From CAYNST01 sp964399955 (GTDB lineage: Bacteria; Pseudomonadota; Gammaproteobacteria; Pseudomonadales; Cellvibrionaceae), in assembly GCA_964399955.1 (NCBI GenBank), contig CAYNST010000002.1:1-64000 (forward strand): a stretch of DNA of 64,000 bases. Direction: 5' to 3'. Below the pieces are notes generated by a model. It made no database searches. It saw only the letters and a program-made list of their open reading frames with translations, and was not told the origin of the DNA. A program made the translations under genes and the position numbers. Each line of letters begins with the position of its first letter. The first letter of the stretch is position 1. Shown piece after piece: positions 36,821-49,916 of the stretch.

Positions 36821-37888
36821 TCAGCCGTGATATTGTGCTGAATATTGGTGCACCGCTTCAATAAATGCACCGGCATGGCTCGGGTCTACCTCCGGGGTGA
36901 TACCGTGCCCCAGGTTGAAGATATGCCCGCTGCCCGGCCCGAAACTCGCCAGAATACGCTGCACTTCCTCACGAATGCGGCTGGGTTCTGCATACAGCAC
37001 AGTAGGGTCCATGTTGCCCTGCAGTGCTACCTGCCCCCCTACCCGCCGCCGTGCATCACCGATAGCCACTGTCCAGTCCAACCCCAGGCAGTCGGCTCCG
37101 GTGGCTGCCATCGCCTCAAGCCACCCACCGCCTCCCTTGGTGAAGAGTATCACCGGCACCTTGCGTCCTTCATGCTCGCGCAGCAAACCGTTGACTATCC
37201 GCTGCATAGGCTGCAAGGAAAATTCCAAGTAGGCATCGTGAGACAGGGCGCCGCCCCAGGTGTCAAAAATTTGCACCGCCTGCGCACCGGCGCGGATCTG
37301 CGCGTTGAGATAATCTATGACCGAGTCAACCAGCTTGTCGAGCAACAGGTGCATGAGCTGCGGCTGGTTGTAAGCCATTGCCTTGGCCTTGCGGAAATCT
37401 TTGCTGGAGCCGCCCTCAATCATATAAGTGGCGAGCGTCCAGGGGCTGCCGGAAAAGCCGATCAAGGGCACTCGACCGTTCAGCGCACGGCGAATGGTAG
37501 TGACTGCGTCCAAAACGTAGGGCAGATCCTGCTCGGTGCGCACAACGGGCAATGCCTCAACGTCGGCTGCGGTTTCCACCTTTTTGCGAAAACGCGGCCC
37601 TTCGCCCTGCTCAAAATACAGGCCCAACCCCATTGCATCGGGAATGGTGAGGATATCGGAAAACAAAATGGACGCGTCCAGGCCCGGATAGCGGTCCAGC
37701 GGCTGCAGAGTCACTTCGCACGCCAGCTCGGCATTCTTGCACAACGCCATGAAATCACCGGCTCTGGCTCTGGAGGCACGGTACTCTGGCAGGTACCGCC
37801 CTGCCTGTCGCATCATCCATACCGGTGTTACATCAACGGGCTCTTTGGCCAGTGCACGCAGAAAGCGGTCGTTCTTTAGTTCGGCCAT
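36821..37888 (-). CDS. hemE: Uroporphyrinogen decarboxylase
   Basis: A 355-residue cytoplasmic enzyme of heme synthesis that converts uroporphyrinogen III to coproporphyrinogen III. The signature [12 protein letters not shown] near the N-terminus, the [13 protein letters not shown] motif and the FDTWGGALS segment are intact, with the usual C-terminal [12 protein letters not shown]. The ATG at 37888 gives the normal length. It follows gltD by about 100 bases on the same strand. Confidence 0.97.
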   Translation of the reverse strand: MAELKNDRFLRALAKEPVDVTPVWMMRQAGRYLPEYRASRARAGDFMALCKNAELACEVTLQPLDRYPGLDASILFSDILTIPDAMGLGLYFEQGEGPRFRKKVETAADVEALPVVRTEQDLPYVLDAVTTIRRALNGRVPLIGFSGSPWTLATYMIEGGSSKDFRKAKAMAYNQPQLMHLLLDKLVDSVIDYLNAQIRAGAQAVQIFDTWGGALSHDAYLEFSLQPMQRIVNGLLREHEGRKVPVILFTKGGGGWLEAMAATGADCLGLDWTVAIGDARRRVGGQVALQGNMDPTVLYAEPSRIREEVQRILASFGPGSGHIFNLGHGITPEVDPSHAGAFIEAVHQYSAQYHG

Positions 37889-37986
37889 GGATCCCCAACC
37901 TTTTTTTGGATTGTTCAAGTGTAGGCAATTAATCTACAAGTTGGCACTTAAATCAAGATTTTCGGCCAGTTTTCCGGGCGACTGGA

Positions 37987-39414
<1,428 letters not shown>

Positions 39415-39466
39415 TCAGTTGATTCTGCACTAGAGGGCTCAGGTTTCAACCCGTTCTTTTGCGTAC

Positions 39467-42400
39467 CTATTCGCCGCGACGCTTGAAGTTGGCCAGCAGA
39501 CTGTCGATATTGGCCGCTTTGGGTTTGACCAGCCAGAAGCGGTTGACGTATCGGTCAAAATTATCCAGCAGTGTCTGGCCCCAGGCGCTTTCCGTTTCCT
39601 CGACAAACTCCTTGATGACCCCGCGCAGATGACTGCGATGCGCTTCCAGGCTCTCGGTGTTGACGCGGGTGATATCCACCAGCTCGTGGTTGTAACGGTC
39701 GACGAAGCGATTGTTGAGATCCAGCACGTAGGCAAAACCGCCGGTCATGCCTGCACCAAAGTTGGCGCCGGTCTCACCCAGCACAGTGACCACGCCGCCG
39801 GTCATGTATTCGCAGCAGTGATCCCCCGCACCTTCCACCACCACGTGGGCGCCGGAGTTGCGCACGCCGCAGCGCTCGCCCGCCTGCCCGGCGGCAAACA
39901 ACTTGCCACCGGTAGCACCGTACAGGCAGGTATTGCCAATGATGGCTGTCTCATTGCTGGCAAAGCCGGATGCGCGTGGCGGACGGATGACAATTTTGCC
40001 GCCGGCCATGCCTTTACCCACATAGTCATTGGCATCGCCTTCCAGGTACAGCTCCAGGCCACCGGCATTCCAGACACCAAAGCTCTGGCCGGCAATGCCG
40101 GTGAAGTTGAGTCTGAGGGGCGCATCAGCCATACCTTCATTGCCGTAGCGCTTGGCAATCTCACCGCTGACGCGAGCACCAATGGAGCGGTCGCAGTTGG
40201 TCATGGCAAAGTCGAAGCTGCCGCCACTCTTGGCTTCGATGGCGGGCAGTACGGTCTGAACGATCCGCTCGGCCAGCAACCCCTTGTCAAACGGCAGGTT
40301 GCGGGTGACTTGGCAGAATTGCGGTTTACTCTTCAACAGGTCGTCGGTGTAGAGGATAGGCGCCAGATCCAGCTTGGCCTGGCGGGCGCTGTCGCCCTCT
40401 ATCACTTCCAGCAGGTCGACGCGGCCAATCAGCTCCTTCAAGCTGCGTACGCCCAGCACCGCCAGCCATTCGCGGGTTTCCTGGGCGACAAACTGGAAGA
40501 AGTTTTTAACCATGTCCACCGTGCCGATGTAGTGGTGACGGCGAAGTTTTTCCTGTTGCGAGGCAACCCCGGTCGCGCAGTTGTTCAGGTGGCAGATGCG
40601 CAGGTATTTGCAGCCCAGGGCGACCATCGGCGCGGTACCAAAGCCAAAGCTTTCAGCGCCGAGAATTGCCGCCTTCACCACATCCAGACCGGTTTTCAAG
40701 CCGCCATCCGTCTGCAACCGCACCTTGCCGCGCAGATCGTTGACGCAGAGCGTCTGGTGGGTTTCCGACAGCCCCAGTTCCCAGGGTGAGCCTGCGTAGC
40801 GAATGGACGTCAGCGGACTGGCCGCCGTACCGCCGTCGTAGCCGGAAATGGTGATCAAATCCGCGTACGCCTTGGCCACACCGGCGGCAATGGTACCGAC
40901 GCCCGGGCGCGATACCAGTTTGACCGACACCAGCGCATCCGGGTTGACCTGTTTGAGGTCAAAAATCAACTGCGCCAGATCCTCAATGGAGTAGATATCA
41001 TGGTGCGGCGGCGGCGAGATCAGCGTCACGCCCGGTACGGAATAACGCAGGCGCGCGATCAGCTCGTTGACCTTGCTGCCGGGCAGCTGGCCGCCCTCCC
41101 CGGGCTTGGCGCCCTGAGCCACCTTGATCTGCAGTACTTCTGCGTTTACCAGATAGGCCGGTGTCACACCGAAACGTCCGGAGGCCACCTGCTTGATCTT
41201 GGACATTTTTTTGGTGCCGTAGCGCGCGGGGTCTTCGCCGCCTTCGCCGCTGTTGGAGCGACCGCCAAGGCTGTTCATGGCTTCAGCCAGCGCCTCATGG
41301 GCTTCCGGAGACAGTGCCCCCAAGGACATGCCGGCCGAGTCAAACGCCTTGTAGAGATTTTCCACCGGCTCCACATCCGCCAGGGGTATTGGCTGCAGAC
41401 CGCTGCGAATTTTCATCAGGTCGCGCAGGGTGGCCACCGGGCGCTCGTTGACCAGCGCCGCATAGTCCCGCCAGGCGCCGTAGTCACCGTTTTGCACAGC
41501 GGCGTGCAGGGCGGTGACCACATCGGGGTTGTAGGCGTGGTATTCCTGGCCGTGCACATACTTCAGCACGCCACCGTGCTGGATGGGCTTGCGCGCGGTG
41601 AAGGCGTAGCCGGCCAGCAACTGCTGGTCTTCTTCAAGATCCGCAAAGCCCGCGCCCTGTATGCGGCTGGGAGTCCCGGGGAAACACAGGCCAATGACGT
41701 CTTCATCCAGCCCAATGGCTTCAAACAACTGAGCACCTCGGTAGGAGGCGATGGTGGAGATGCCCATTTTGGAAAGGATTTTCAGCAAGCCCTTCTCTAT
41801 GCCCTTGCTGTAGTTCTTGTAGGCTTTGTCGATGTCCAGCAGCAGATCGCCGGACTCCACCAGCCGGTTGACCACGTAGTAACTAAGGTAAGGGTAAACC
41901 GCAGTGGCACCAAAACCGATGAGGGTGGCAAGGTGATGTGAATCCCGCGCCGTGGCCGTCTCCACAATGATATTTGCGTCGCAGCGCAGGCCTTCTACCG
42001 TGAGCCGGTGATGCACCGCGCCGGTGGCAAGCAGGGCATGAATGGGCAAGCTTCCGGGCTTAAGATCGGTATCGCTGAGCACGATCAGTACCTGACCCGC
42101 ACGCACGCCGGCCATTACCCGCTGCAGTAAATCTTCAATAGCCTGCCGCAGGTTCATGGTTTGCGGGTCGTACTGCAGGCTGTAGTGCCCCTGCGCGTAC
42201 CTTTGCTGGTCAACGTTCATCAGCGCCCGGTACTTGGCCGGCGACAGGATAGGGCTGGTAAGAATTACGCGGTCGGCGTGCTCTGCGGTTTCGTCAAACA
42301 CTGAGAGTTCGCGTCCCAGGCAGGTCTCCAAAGACATGACGATCGCTTCCCGCAGCGGGTCGATCGGCGGGTTGGTGACCTGGGCGAACTGCTGACGGAA

Positions 42401-43915
42401 GTAGTCGTACAAAGGCCTCTGTTTGCGCGAGAGCACAGCCATGGGGGTGTCGTCACCCATGGAGCCCACGGCTTCCTGGCCAAACTCCGCCAGTGGCCGC
42501 ACGATTTCGTTGCACTCTTCGTAGGTGACCTGGTACATCTTCATGTAGGTCTTGACGTCTTCAGTGGACAAGCCGCTTTCGGCAACGTCCATGGCCAGGC
42601 TGGACTCAATCCGCACCGCGCGTTGACTGAGCCACTGCCCGTACGGCTGGCCCACCTTCAACTGGGCGTCGATGTCTGCCGTGTGCAGCAGCTTGCCGGT
42701 CCGGGTATCCACAGAGAGTATCTGGCCGGGGCCCAGGCGCCCCTTGGCCACCACATCTTCCGGTGCGTAATTGTAGACGCCCACTTCGGAGGCGACGGTA
42801 ATGATGTCATCCTTGGTGATCACCCAGCGCGACGGGCGCAGGCCGTTGCGGTCCAGGGTGCACACGGCATAACGGCCGTCGGTTATGGCCAGTCCTGCCG
42901 GGCCGTCCCAGGGCTCCACGTGCATGGAGTTGTATTCATAAAACGCGCGCAGCTGGTCGTCCATGGTTTCGACGTTTTGCCAGGCGGGTGGCACCAGCAT
43001 GCGGATGGCGCGATACAGATCCATGCCGCCAATCAGCAGCAGCTCCAGCATGTTGTCCAGGCTGGAGGAGTCGGAGCCGGTACGGTTGACCAGCGGAGCA
43101 ATGTCCTCAAGGTTGGGCAACAGGTCCGACTGAAACTTGCTGGTGCGGGCAACAGACCAGTTGCGATTGCCGGTAATGGTGTTGATCTCGCCGTTGTGAG
43201 CCAGCAAGCGGAAGGGCTGTGCCAGAGGCCAACGCGGCATGGTATTGGTAGAGAACCGCTGATGAAATACACAGATGGCAGTTTCCAGGCGAGGGTCCGC
43301 CAGGTCCTGATAGAACCGGGGCAAGTCCACCGGCATCATCAATCCCTTATAAACCACCACCGTAGAGGAAAGGCTGGCGATATAGCAGTCTTTGTGTGCC
43401 GACAGACGCTTTTCTGCCCTGCGGCGGGCAATGAACAAACGGGCGTCCAGCGTCGCGTTCGTAGCCTCGGTGGAGTTCACATAAACGTGGAACATGTCCG
43501 GCACGCTGGCCTTGGCAATGGGGCCAAGACAGCCGTCATCTGTCAGCAACTGGCGCCAGGCAATATCGGTCAGGCCCTGGCCGGCCAGTTCCTCGGTCAG
43601 AATCTGCTTGATATCAGTTTGATCACCCTCATTGCGGGGCATCATGATGGCGCCTACGCCGTAGGCTTCCGTCAACTCAAAGCTCAGTTGCTCACGGGCC
43701 ACCTGGCGCAAAAAACTGTCGGGCTTTTGAATCAGCAGGCCGCAACCGTCGCCCGTTCTGCCGTCGGCATTGATGCCGCCGCGGTGGGTCATGCAGGTTA
43801 ACGACTGGATGCCGGTCTGCAACAGCTTGTGGCTGGGCTGTCCCTTCAAATGGGCGATAAGACCAAAACCGCAGTTGTCTTTGAACTCGTCTAACCGGTA
43901 GAGACCCGTACTCAT
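39467..43915 (-). CDS. gltB: Glutamate synthase large subunit
   Basis: A 1482-residue subunit that makes two glutamates from glutamine and 2-oxoglutarate. The class II amidotransferase domain carries the nucleophile Cys15 in [10 protein letters not shown], which becomes N-terminal after propeptide removal. The central domain, the FMN/synthase domain ([18 protein letters not shown] region, [13 protein letters not shown]) and the [3Fe-4S] cysteines in [15 protein letters not shown] are intact, ending in the beta-helix domain ([14 protein letters not shown]). The ATG at 43915 gives the short propeptide expected; a longer frame has no family support. Confidence 0.97.
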   Translation of the reverse strand: MSTGLYRLDEFKDNCGFGLIAHLKGQPSHKLLQTGIQSLTCMTHRGGINADGRTGDGCGLLIQKPDSFLRQVAREQLSFELTEAYGVGAIMMPRNEGDQTDIKQILTEELAGQGLTDIAWRQLLTDDGCLGPIAKASVPDMFHVYVNSTEATNATLDARLFIARRRAEKRLSAHKDCYIASLSSTVVVYKGLMMPVDLPRFYQDLADPRLETAICVFHQRFSTNTMPRWPLAQPFRLLAHNGEINTITGNRNWSVARTSKFQSDLLPNLEDIAPLVNRTGSDSSSLDNMLELLLIGGMDLYRAIRMLVPPAWQNVETMDDQLRAFYEYNSMHVEPWDGPAGLAITDGRYAVCTLDRNGLRPSRWVITKDDIITVASEVGVYNYAPEDVVAKGRLGPGQILSVDTRTGKLLHTADIDAQLKVGQPYGQWLSQRAVRIESSLAMDVAESGLSTEDVKTYMKMYQVTYEECNEIVRPLAEFGQEAVGSMGDDTPMAVLSRKQRPLYDYFRQQFAQVTNPPIDPLREAIVMSLETCLGRELSVFDETAEHADRVILTSPILSPAKYRALMNVDQQRYAQGHYSLQYDPQTMNLRQAIEDLLQRVMAGVRAGQVLIVLSDTDLKPGSLPIHALLATGAVHHRLTVEGLRCDANIIVETATARDSHHLATLIGFGATAVYPYLSYYVVNRLVESGDLLLDIDKAYKNYSKGIEKGLLKILSKMGISTIASYRGAQLFEAIGLDEDVIGLCFPGTPSRIQGAGFADLEEDQQLLAGYAFTARKPIQHGGVLKYVHGQEYHAYNPDVVTALHAAVQNGDYGAWRDYAALVNERPVATLRDLMKIRSGLQPIPLADVEPVENLYKAFDSAGMSLGALSPEAHEALAEAMNSLGGRSNSGEGGEDPARYGTKKMSKIKQVASGRFGVTPAYLVNAEVLQIKVAQGAKPGEGGQLPGSKVNELIARLRYSVPGVTLISPPPHHDIYSIEDLAQLIFDLKQVNPDALVSVKLVSRPGVGTIAAGVAKAYADLITISGYDGGTAASPLTSIRYAGSPWELGLSETHQTLCVNDLRGKVRLQTDGGLKTGLDVVKAAILGAESFGFGTAPMVALGCKYLRICHLNNCATGVASQQEKLRRHHYIGTVDMVKNFFQFVAQETREWLAVLGVRSLKELIGRVDLLEVIEGDSARQAKLDLAPILYTDDLLKSKPQFCQVTRNLPFDKGLLAERIVQTVLPAIEAKSGGSFDFAMTNCDRSIGARVSGEIAKRYGNEGMADAPLRLNFTGIAGQSFGVWNAGGLELYLEGDANDYVGKGMAGGKIVIRPPRASGFASNETAIIGNTCLYGATGGKLFAAGQAGERCGVRNSGAHVVVEGAGDHCCEYMTGGVVTVLGETGANFGAGMTGGFAYVLDLNNRFVDRYNHELVDITRVNTESLEAHRSHLRGVIKEFVEETESAWGQTLLDNFDRYVNRFWLVKPKAANIDSLLANFKRRGE

Positions 43916-44130
43916 AGGCAGATTCACTTTGATATCAGTTAAAAACAGAAGGCACCCGCGCAAGACGGCACACTTATTGCATGCCGGGTGCAAGCAGACG
44001 CTGGAAGCATGCCGAGCGATCAGGGGCCTGTAACCGTGGAGCCCCCGCAAATGTGGAGCAAAGCCGGCGTCTTTCCTCGCGCCCTTAGGCCAGAACTGCC
44101 GCTCGAGAACCGTTCAGAGGTTACCCAGAC
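43916..44130. other. Upstream region of gltB; near-palindromic TTGCA...TGCAA
   Basis: The ~345-base gap between gltB and damX has no gene. A near-palindrome TTGCA-N7-TGCAA (43977-43993) lies about 65 bases before the gltB ATG and could be an operator. Its regulator cannot be named. The rest of the gap is the damX terminator. Confidence 0.3.
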
Positions 44131-44155
44131 AAAAAAGCCCCTGAGAGAGGGGCTT
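44131..44155 (-). terminator. Rho-independent terminator of the pilMNOPQ-aroKB-damX operon
   Basis: On the minus strand the stem AAGCCCC pairs with GGGGCTT across a short loop and is followed by TTTTTT. It lies about 105 bases after the damX stop and upstream of gltB, so it ends the long transcript that precedes gltB. Confidence 0.88.
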
Positions 44156-44260
44156 GCCTAATAAATGGGCGCTGCATGTTACCTGCTCTCAAAACGCTTG
44201 GCAAGCACGCCACAACCGTCCATTTGCTGGGAATTAACCTGTTAATGGTGGTGAAAAGCC

Positions 44261-45844
44261 TCAATCCTCCAAGAGTTGGCGGATCTCTGACTGTATAGCC
44301 GACACCCGCTTTGGCCAGGGACCGCCTGTTTTTTGCGCAGCCGGCAGATTTGTCACTGCGGCTCGAGCAGAATCGGTGTCGGCATAGAACCCTTCCACCA
44401 GAAAATACAACAGCTTGCCGTCACGCTCCGCCCGGTGAATCAACAGATTCTGTCGGTTGGGCTGCACCGCGTGAAACTCGACCAGAGTGGAAAGAGACCC
44501 GGTCGCCATCAGTTGCAGTACGTAGCCCTGACCGGCAAGCCTGAGCAGTTGTTGCTCGCTGGCACGCAGAAGCGCCTGCTCATTGACCACCTCAGCGCTA
44601 CCGCCCGTCCGGGTCGCGTCGGAAACCGACCGCACTGGCTCGCCGGGCATTGCCTGCCCCCCCGGCGACGCCGGAGTGGCTTGCGTACCCTGGCTGCGGG
44701 CGGCCTCCAGATCCTGCGCCAATTGATATGCGGCACCCTCCTCCGCGGACGCTCTGGACGCCGCTGCCGCCAAAGGCCGAGCATCGGGCTCATCCTCTAT
44801 AGAGGGGCGGTCCGTCTGCGCCGGCTCCGACTCTATGGCTGGCCGCTGTTCTCGGCCGTATGGGGACTGCGGCTGTGGCGCATGGGGTTGGCTCTCGCGG
44901 GATTGGGGGCGCGCCTCACTGTCACGATCGTTCAACTGTATCGGAATTGGGTGGCGCCCCTCGTTGAGCAGCGGTGTCTTGCGTTCTCCGCTGGCCTCAA
45001 AATCAGACGGCGAGCCGTCATTGCGCACCAATATTGCCCAGCCCAGCACACAAACCAGCAACACCAACGCAGCAATGTGCAGAAAAGGCAGCGAACGCCG
45101 GGGCTTTTTCTCGGTTGCTGCGGCAGGTTGCACCACACACCGGGGTAACAGTGCAAGAGCCCTGCCAGGCAAGCCGTCAGAGTCTGCCCAGACGTCGCGC
45201 ACGGTCTCGTCGTCCAGGCGCACGGTTTTATTTTCCATATTGGCCGCCCTGGCCAGAAGAGACCGGACGTCCCCCGGAGCAAACGCCGGCAGGTGCACAT
45301 CATGCACGGCAACATCCAGCAACTGCAGCTCATCAATGCGCTCCGCCAACCCCGGCTCGGCCAGCAGCAAAAAATGCAAGCCAAAACCCGCGTCGTCACC
45401 GCCTTGCAGGACACTCACCAGAGCCGCCAACTCTGACGCCTGCAGGTGGTCGGCGTCATCAAAGGCCAATATGGCGCGGCGCTCGCTGGCCGCCAGGCTC
45501 TGGGTAAAGCTGCGCAGTGCTACAATAAGCTCCCCCAGGCCGGCGTGGCTGCTTGGCCTCAACCCCAGTTGAGTGAGCACCGCGTGGAACAACACTTCCG
45601 GCGGCTGCCCCTCGACAACCCGAACCTGGAAGAAGTCGACATCGGCAGCAGAATCCCGCAGCAGGCGCAGGAAGGTGCTTTTGCCGGCTCCGGTTGCACC
45701 GCAGATGACTTGTACGCTGCTGCCAAATTGCGCCAGATGCAGGATCTGCTCACTGAGCATTCGCCACGCTGGCGTTACCAGATACACCGGCTTCAGATTC
45801 TCAGCCTGCGGGTTACCCTCGGAGCTTGCGCCTGCGTTGCTCAT
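44261..45844 (-). CDS. damX: DamX-like protein: AAA ATPase domain fused to transmembrane and SPOR domains
   Basis: A 527-residue division-associated protein. The N-terminal AAA/ExeA-like ATPase has Walker A CGATGAGKST and a Walker B-like LAFDDADHL. One transmembrane segment (LHIAALVLLVCVLGWAILV) follows at about 255-275, then a long Pro/Ser/Glu/Arg-rich periplasmic linker and a C-terminal SPOR domain (YVLQLMATGS...LYFLVEGFYADTDSARAAV) that should bind denuded septal peptidoglycan. Gene order aroK-aroB-damX is conserved in gammaproteobacteria. The ATG at 45844 gives a cytoplasmic N-terminus. Confidence 0.9.
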   Translation of the reverse strand: MSNAGASSEGNPQAENLKPVYLVTPAWRMLSEQILHLAQFGSSVQVICGATGAGKSTFLRLLRDSAADVDFFQVRVVEGQPPEVLFHAVLTQLGLRPSSHAGLGELIVALRSFTQSLAASERRAILAFDDADHLQASELAALVSVLQGGDDAGFGLHFLLLAEPGLAERIDELQLLDVAVHDVHLPAFAPGDVRSLLARAANMENKTVRLDDETVRDVWADSDGLPGRALALLPRCVVQPAAATEKKPRRSLPFLHIAALVLLVCVLGWAILVRNDGSPSDFEASGERKTPLLNEGRHPIPIQLNDRDSEARPQSRESQPHAPQPQSPYGREQRPAIESEPAQTDRPSIEDEPDARPLAAAASRASAEEGAAYQLAQDLEAARSQGTQATPASPGGQAMPGEPVRSVSDATRTGGSAEVVNEQALLRASEQQLLRLAGQGYVLQLMATGSLSTLVEFHAVQPNRQNLLIHRAERDGKLLYFLVEGFYADTDSARAAVTNLPAAQKTGGPWPKRVSAIQSEIRQLLED

Positions 45845-45878
45845 CGTCGAACTCCAATACTGACACTGAAACTTGAAA

Positions 45879-46973
45879 TCATAGGCTGCGCCGCAACTGA
45901 GCCCGCAGTTTGGTGGGGTCAAAGTCGCTGGTCACTACCGCCCGCCCGCAGGCCTCAAGCAATACCAGGCGGATGTTGCCGTCCAGTACTTTTTTATCCA
46001 CTTTCATATGCCGCTCAAAGGCGTCTGCAGACATGGCCGCCGGCGCTTCGATCGGCAGTTGGGCTTGCTGTAACAACCGCCGCGCGCGCTGCAGCGTGCA
46101 GTCATCCAACCACCCGAGGGCCGCTGACAGCTCACAAGCCATCGCCATACCGGCCGCTACCGCTTCACCGTGCAGCCAGTTGCCGTAGCCCATTTCAGTT
46201 TCTATGGCGTGACCATAGGTGTGGCCAAAATTGAGTATGGCGCGCCGGCCGCCCTCTTTTTCGTCTTCCGCGACCACACAGGCTTTGATCTGGCATGAAC
46301 GGGCAATAGCGTACTGCAGGCAAGCCGTGTCACGCGACATCAGCAACTGAATATTTTGCTCCAGCCAATCAAAAAATTGGGCGTCGGCGATCAAGCCGTA
46401 TTTGATGATTTCAGCCATGCCGGCGGAAAATTCCCGCTCGGGCAGAGTCCGCAGGGTGTCGGTGTCAATCAATACCGCCTGGGGCTGATAAAACGCGCCA
46501 ATCATGTTTTTGCCAAGCGGATGGTTGACCCCGGTTTTGCCGCCAACGGATGAATCCACCTGCGACAGCAAGGTGGTGGGCATCTGCACAAATGGAACCC
46601 CGCGCTGGTAGCAGGCAGCGGCAAAACCGGCCATATCACCAATCACCCCCCCACCCAGGGCAACCACTGTGGCCCGGCGGTTGAAACCCAACTCCAGCAA
46701 ACGGTCAAAAATCAGGGCGAGACAGTCCAGGGTTTTGAATTGCTCGCCGTCCGGCAGAATGCAGGACTCCACCGCAGCCCCCGGACGCGCGCCGCGCAGC
46801 ATCGCTTCCGCAGCCGGCAGGTACAAGGGCGCCACCGTTTTATTGGAGACCACAAGAATTTGATCCGCTGCGAGGTGAGGGGCCAGCAGCCCAGGATTGC
46901 CGAGCAGCCCGGTGCCTATAAAGATGGGGTAGCTGCGCTCGCCCAAATGCACGGTTAAGGTTTGAAGTTGCAT
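45879..46973 (-). CDS. aroB: 3-dehydroquinate synthase
   Basis: A 364-residue NAD- and zinc-dependent enzyme, second step of the shikimate pathway. The [14 protein letters not shown] motif, the conserved [21 protein letters not shown] segment and the zinc-binding HGEAVAAGM with [12 protein letters not shown] are intact. The ATG at 46973 gives the normal N-terminus; a longer frame has no family support. It lies between aroK and damX, as in E. coli. Confidence 0.97.
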   Translation of the reverse strand: MQLQTLTVHLGERSYPIFIGTGLLGNPGLLAPHLAADQILVVSNKTVAPLYLPAAEAMLRGARPGAAVESCILPDGEQFKTLDCLALIFDRLLELGFNRRATVVALGGGVIGDMAGFAAACYQRGVPFVQMPTTLLSQVDSSVGGKTGVNHPLGKNMIGAFYQPQAVLIDTDTLRTLPEREFSAGMAEIIKYGLIADAQFFDWLEQNIQLLMSRDTACLQYAIARSCQIKACVVAEDEKEGGRRAILNFGHTYGHAIETEMGYGNWLHGEAVAAGMAMACELSAALGWLDDCTLQRARRLLQQAQLPIEAPAAMSADAFERHMKVDKKVLDGNIRLVLLEACGRAVVTSDFDPTKLRAQLRRSL

Positions 46974-47179
46974 AAATTCGCCCAAGGATATCCATAGCCG
47001 GACGCAGATTATGCCATTCACGTGGGCAAAACAAGTTGGAGCAGCCGAAGGCGAGACAGGACCTGGCTCGGTCAGGGCCCCCCTGGACTGGGGCGGGAGG
47101 TGTTGATTGTGTAGGTGGCAGCAAGTGCGCCGGTCAGTGCCGGCGCCAGGGGGAAAGCGTCAGCCCGCCGTGGCAGGCC

Positions 47180-47698
47180 TCAATCCGTCCGCTCGCACAT
47201 GGATTGTGCTATCTGTTGCGCAACCCATTTGCTGGAGCGGCCATCCGTATTCAGCACCACGTGGCTGATTTTGCGGTAGATAGGATCGCGGGTATTGAAG
47301 ATGTGCTCTATTTGGCTGCGGGGGTCGGCCACCTGTAATAAGGGCCGTTTTTTGTCTTTGCTGGTGCGAGCAAACAGCTGGTCAATAGACGCGGTAAGGT
47401 AGAAGACCCGGCCTAGCTGCTCTAACAATGGGTGATTCTCCGGGCGAACCACGATACCGCCACCGGTGGCAATCACATGCCTGTCTACGCCCAGCAGGCT
47501 CTCCAGCATCTGACTTTCCCTGCGCCGAAAACCGTCTTCGCCCTCCACATCAAAAATCCAGGGGATGTCTGCGCCGCTGCGAGCCACAATCAGGTGGTCG
47601 GTATCCACAAAATTGTAGCCAAGACGAGAGGCAACCATCTTGCCGACGGTGGACTTGCCGGCCCCCATGGGGCCGACCAGTACGATGTTATTCGGCAC
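47180..47698 (-). CDS. aroK: Shikimate kinase
   Basis: A 172-residue P-loop kinase that phosphorylates shikimate. The start NNIVLVGPMGAGKSTVGK contains Walker A, followed by DTDHLIVARSGADIPWIFDVEGE and ATGGGIV, with the lid arginine segment in the second half. The start is GTG, two bases after the pilQ stop, so translation is coupled to pilQ. About 200 bases separate it from aroB, and no family gene lies in that gap. Confidence 0.97.
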   Translation of the reverse strand: MPNNIVLVGPMGAGKSTVGKMVASRLGYNFVDTDHLIVARSGADIPWIFDVEGEDGFRRRESQMLESLLGVDRHVIATGGGIVVRPENHPLLEQLGRVFYLTASIDQLFARTSKDKKRPLLQVADPRSQIEHIFNTRDPIYRKISHVVLNTDGRSSKWVAQQIAQSMCERTD

Positions 47699-47700
47699 GT

Positions 47701-49911
47701 TTACTCATTGACTCCGGTGGACATGATGCGTGGAGTAATGAAGATCAACAGCTCGCGCTTGACCTCGCTGCTGGTGTCGCGGCGGAACAAGCGACCCAAC
47801 ACCGGTATATCACCCAGCAACGGTACCTTGGATTGCGCCGTCAGCAAGTTGTTGGTAAAGATACCGCCCAGCACTACCGTTTGGCCGTCCGGCACCAGGA
47901 CCTGCGTCTCCAGGCGAGTAACCTCAATGGTCGGACCGGCTGCGGTCAGTTCGCCCTGAGAGTCCTGGTTGATGATCAGATCCATGATGATTTTGTCATC
48001 CGGCGTAATCTGCGGGGTCACATCCAGTTTCAACAGCGCGCGTTTGAAAGAGATACTGGCAGCCACCCCGCCGCCCGCACCGCCGGCACCGGTGGCAGCT
48101 GTAGCGTCGCGATAGGGAATCTCCGTACCGGATTCAATGCTCGCCTGCTGTTTATCACCGGTGATCACCTTGGGCTGACTGACAATTTCAGCGTAGCCGG
48201 AGTCTTCCAGTGCAGACAGTTCAAGCCCCAGGAACACGCCGTCGCGAATCAGGTTCCAGGCAAAGCGCGAAGCGGTCTCACCGGTAACCGCCAAATCGTA
48301 GAACGGGCGCGTGGTCACCGTGGCACTGGTGGCGGTAGCCACGCCGGTGGCCGGGTTCACGGAAACGGTGTTGGGGTTGAGCAGATCGCCGGTCAGGACG
48401 TTCGCGGTGCGGTTGCCGTTGGCGTAGTTGATCAGCCCGTTGCCCAATGAGGCGCCCAGCTCCTTTCTGAAGTTGGTGTTGGCAATCACAATGCGCGCTT
48501 CAATCATGACCTGGCGAATAGGAATATCAACCTGGTCGATGATGCGCCGGAACTCGGCGATTTTTTCTTCGGTGTCGGTCAGGATGATGGAGTTGGTGCG
48601 GTCATCCACAATAGCCCGGCCGCGCTCGGACAGAATACTGCCACTGCCGCTGCCTTGCCTCTCCTGACCGGGTCGGGTTCCCGAGGTCTGTGCAGCGCCG
48701 CCGCTCTGACGCCCGGCGGATTCCCCGCTTCGCGGGATGAACAGCTCAAACAGCTCGCGGGCATTGGCATAACGTACACGAATGTACTCTGTACGCAGTG
48801 GTGCAAGCTCTTCCAATTGACGCTTGGTGGCCAATTCCTGACGCTCGCGCTCGGCAATCTCTGCCGCCGGAGCCACCATCAACACGTTGCCCATCTGCCG
48901 CTTGTCCAGTCCTCGGGTGCGCAGCACGATGTCCAGCGCCTGGTCCCAGGGCACATTATCAAGGCGCAGAGTGATGCTACCGGATACCGTGTCACTGGCC
49001 ACCAGGTTCAAACCTGTTACGTCGGCAATCAACTGCAGAACGCTGCGGACTTCAATGCTCTGGAAGTTCAGGGAGAGCCTCTCGCCCTTGTACATGAACC
49101 GCTCGCGCTGCTCGGCCAGCTCGGCGCGGGACAACGGCTTCACGCTGATCACATACTGATTGTCGGCTTGATACGCCAGATAGTCGTATTCCCCGGTAGC
49201 ATTGATGCGAATCGCCGTTCGCACCTGGTTGGCGCTGGCAGATACCATCTGCACCGGCGTGGCAAAATCGGTGACATCCAGCTTACGGTTCAGCTCACCG
49301 GGCAGCTCGGTCTGCATAAAGCTGACTTCGATACCGCCGGCCACTTCTTCGATGTCTACGCCTATATTGGCGTTGCTCAGTTGAATGATGACCCGACCTT
49401 CCCCGTCTTCACCGCGACGAAAATCAATGTCACGGATGACCGAGCGGGAGCTGTCGAAGCGATTATCCTGCTGGGCGGGAGTATTGCCCACCCGCGGGGC
49501 GCTGCTGACCTGCTGCGCACCGCGCGCACCCTGTGCACCCAACTCCACCACAAAGGTGTCGTCCTGTGTGCGGGTGGTATAGGTGGAAAGGGTACTCATA
49601 TTGACGATCAGCCGCGTGCGACCGCCGCCGGATACCACCACGGCGCCATTGACGTTACCCACATCAATAGGAAAATTGCGTTGTTGGAGCTTGTTTTCCA
49701 CATCGGGAAAGTCCAAGACGATCCTGGCCGGCTGATCGATGGTATAACCGTCAGGATCACCTGGCAGCTCGTCAAATTGCAGCCTCAGCTCAACCCGCTC
49801 TCCTGGCAGTTCGACAAACTGAATATCTTGCAATTGTGCGGACCAGGCCGAAACCGGCAGCAAGCATGCACATACAAGGATCCCAGCGACTTTTTTATAA
49901 TCTGTTAACAT
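47701..49911 (-). CDS. pilQ: Type IV pilus secretin PilQ
   Basis: A 736-residue outer-membrane secretin through which the type IV pilus exits. A signal peptide is followed by two AMIN-type domains (about 25-130 and 165-260), an STN/secretin N0 region, a linker with RQSGGAAQTS and the secretin domain with the GEIPYRD-like SGTEIPYR and the VPLLGDIPVLGRLFR motif. The length is normal. It is the last gene of the pilMNOPQ set and is followed by aroK. Confidence 0.97.
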   Translation of the reverse strand: MLTDYKKVAGILVCACLLPVSAWSAQLQDIQFVELPGERVELRLQFDELPGDPDGYTIDQPARIVLDFPDVENKLQQRNFPIDVGNVNGAVVVSGGGRTRLIVNMSTLSTYTTRTQDDTFVVELGAQGARGAQQVSSAPRVGNTPAQQDNRFDSSRSVIRDIDFRRGEDGEGRVIIQLSNANIGVDIEEVAGGIEVSFMQTELPGELNRKLDVTDFATPVQMVSASANQVRTAIRINATGEYDYLAYQADNQYVISVKPLSRAELAEQRERFMYKGERLSLNFQSIEVRSVLQLIADVTGLNLVASDTVSGSITLRLDNVPWDQALDIVLRTRGLDKRQMGNVLMVAPAAEIAERERQELATKRQLEELAPLRTEYIRVRYANARELFELFIPRSGESAGRQSGGAAQTSGTRPGQERQGSGSGSILSERGRAIVDDRTNSIILTDTEEKIAEFRRIIDQVDIPIRQVMIEARIVIANTNFRKELGASLGNGLINYANGNRTANVLTGDLLNPNTVSVNPATGVATATSATVTTRPFYDLAVTGETASRFAWNLIRDGVFLGLELSALEDSGYAEIVSQPKVITGDKQQASIESGTEIPYRDATAATGAGGAGGGVAASISFKRALLKLDVTPQITPDDKIIMDLIINQDSQGELTAAGPTIEVTRLETQVLVPDGQTVVLGGIFTNNLLTAQSKVPLLGDIPVLGRLFRRDTSSEVKRELLIFITPRIMSTGVNE

Positions 49912-49916
49912 GCCAG

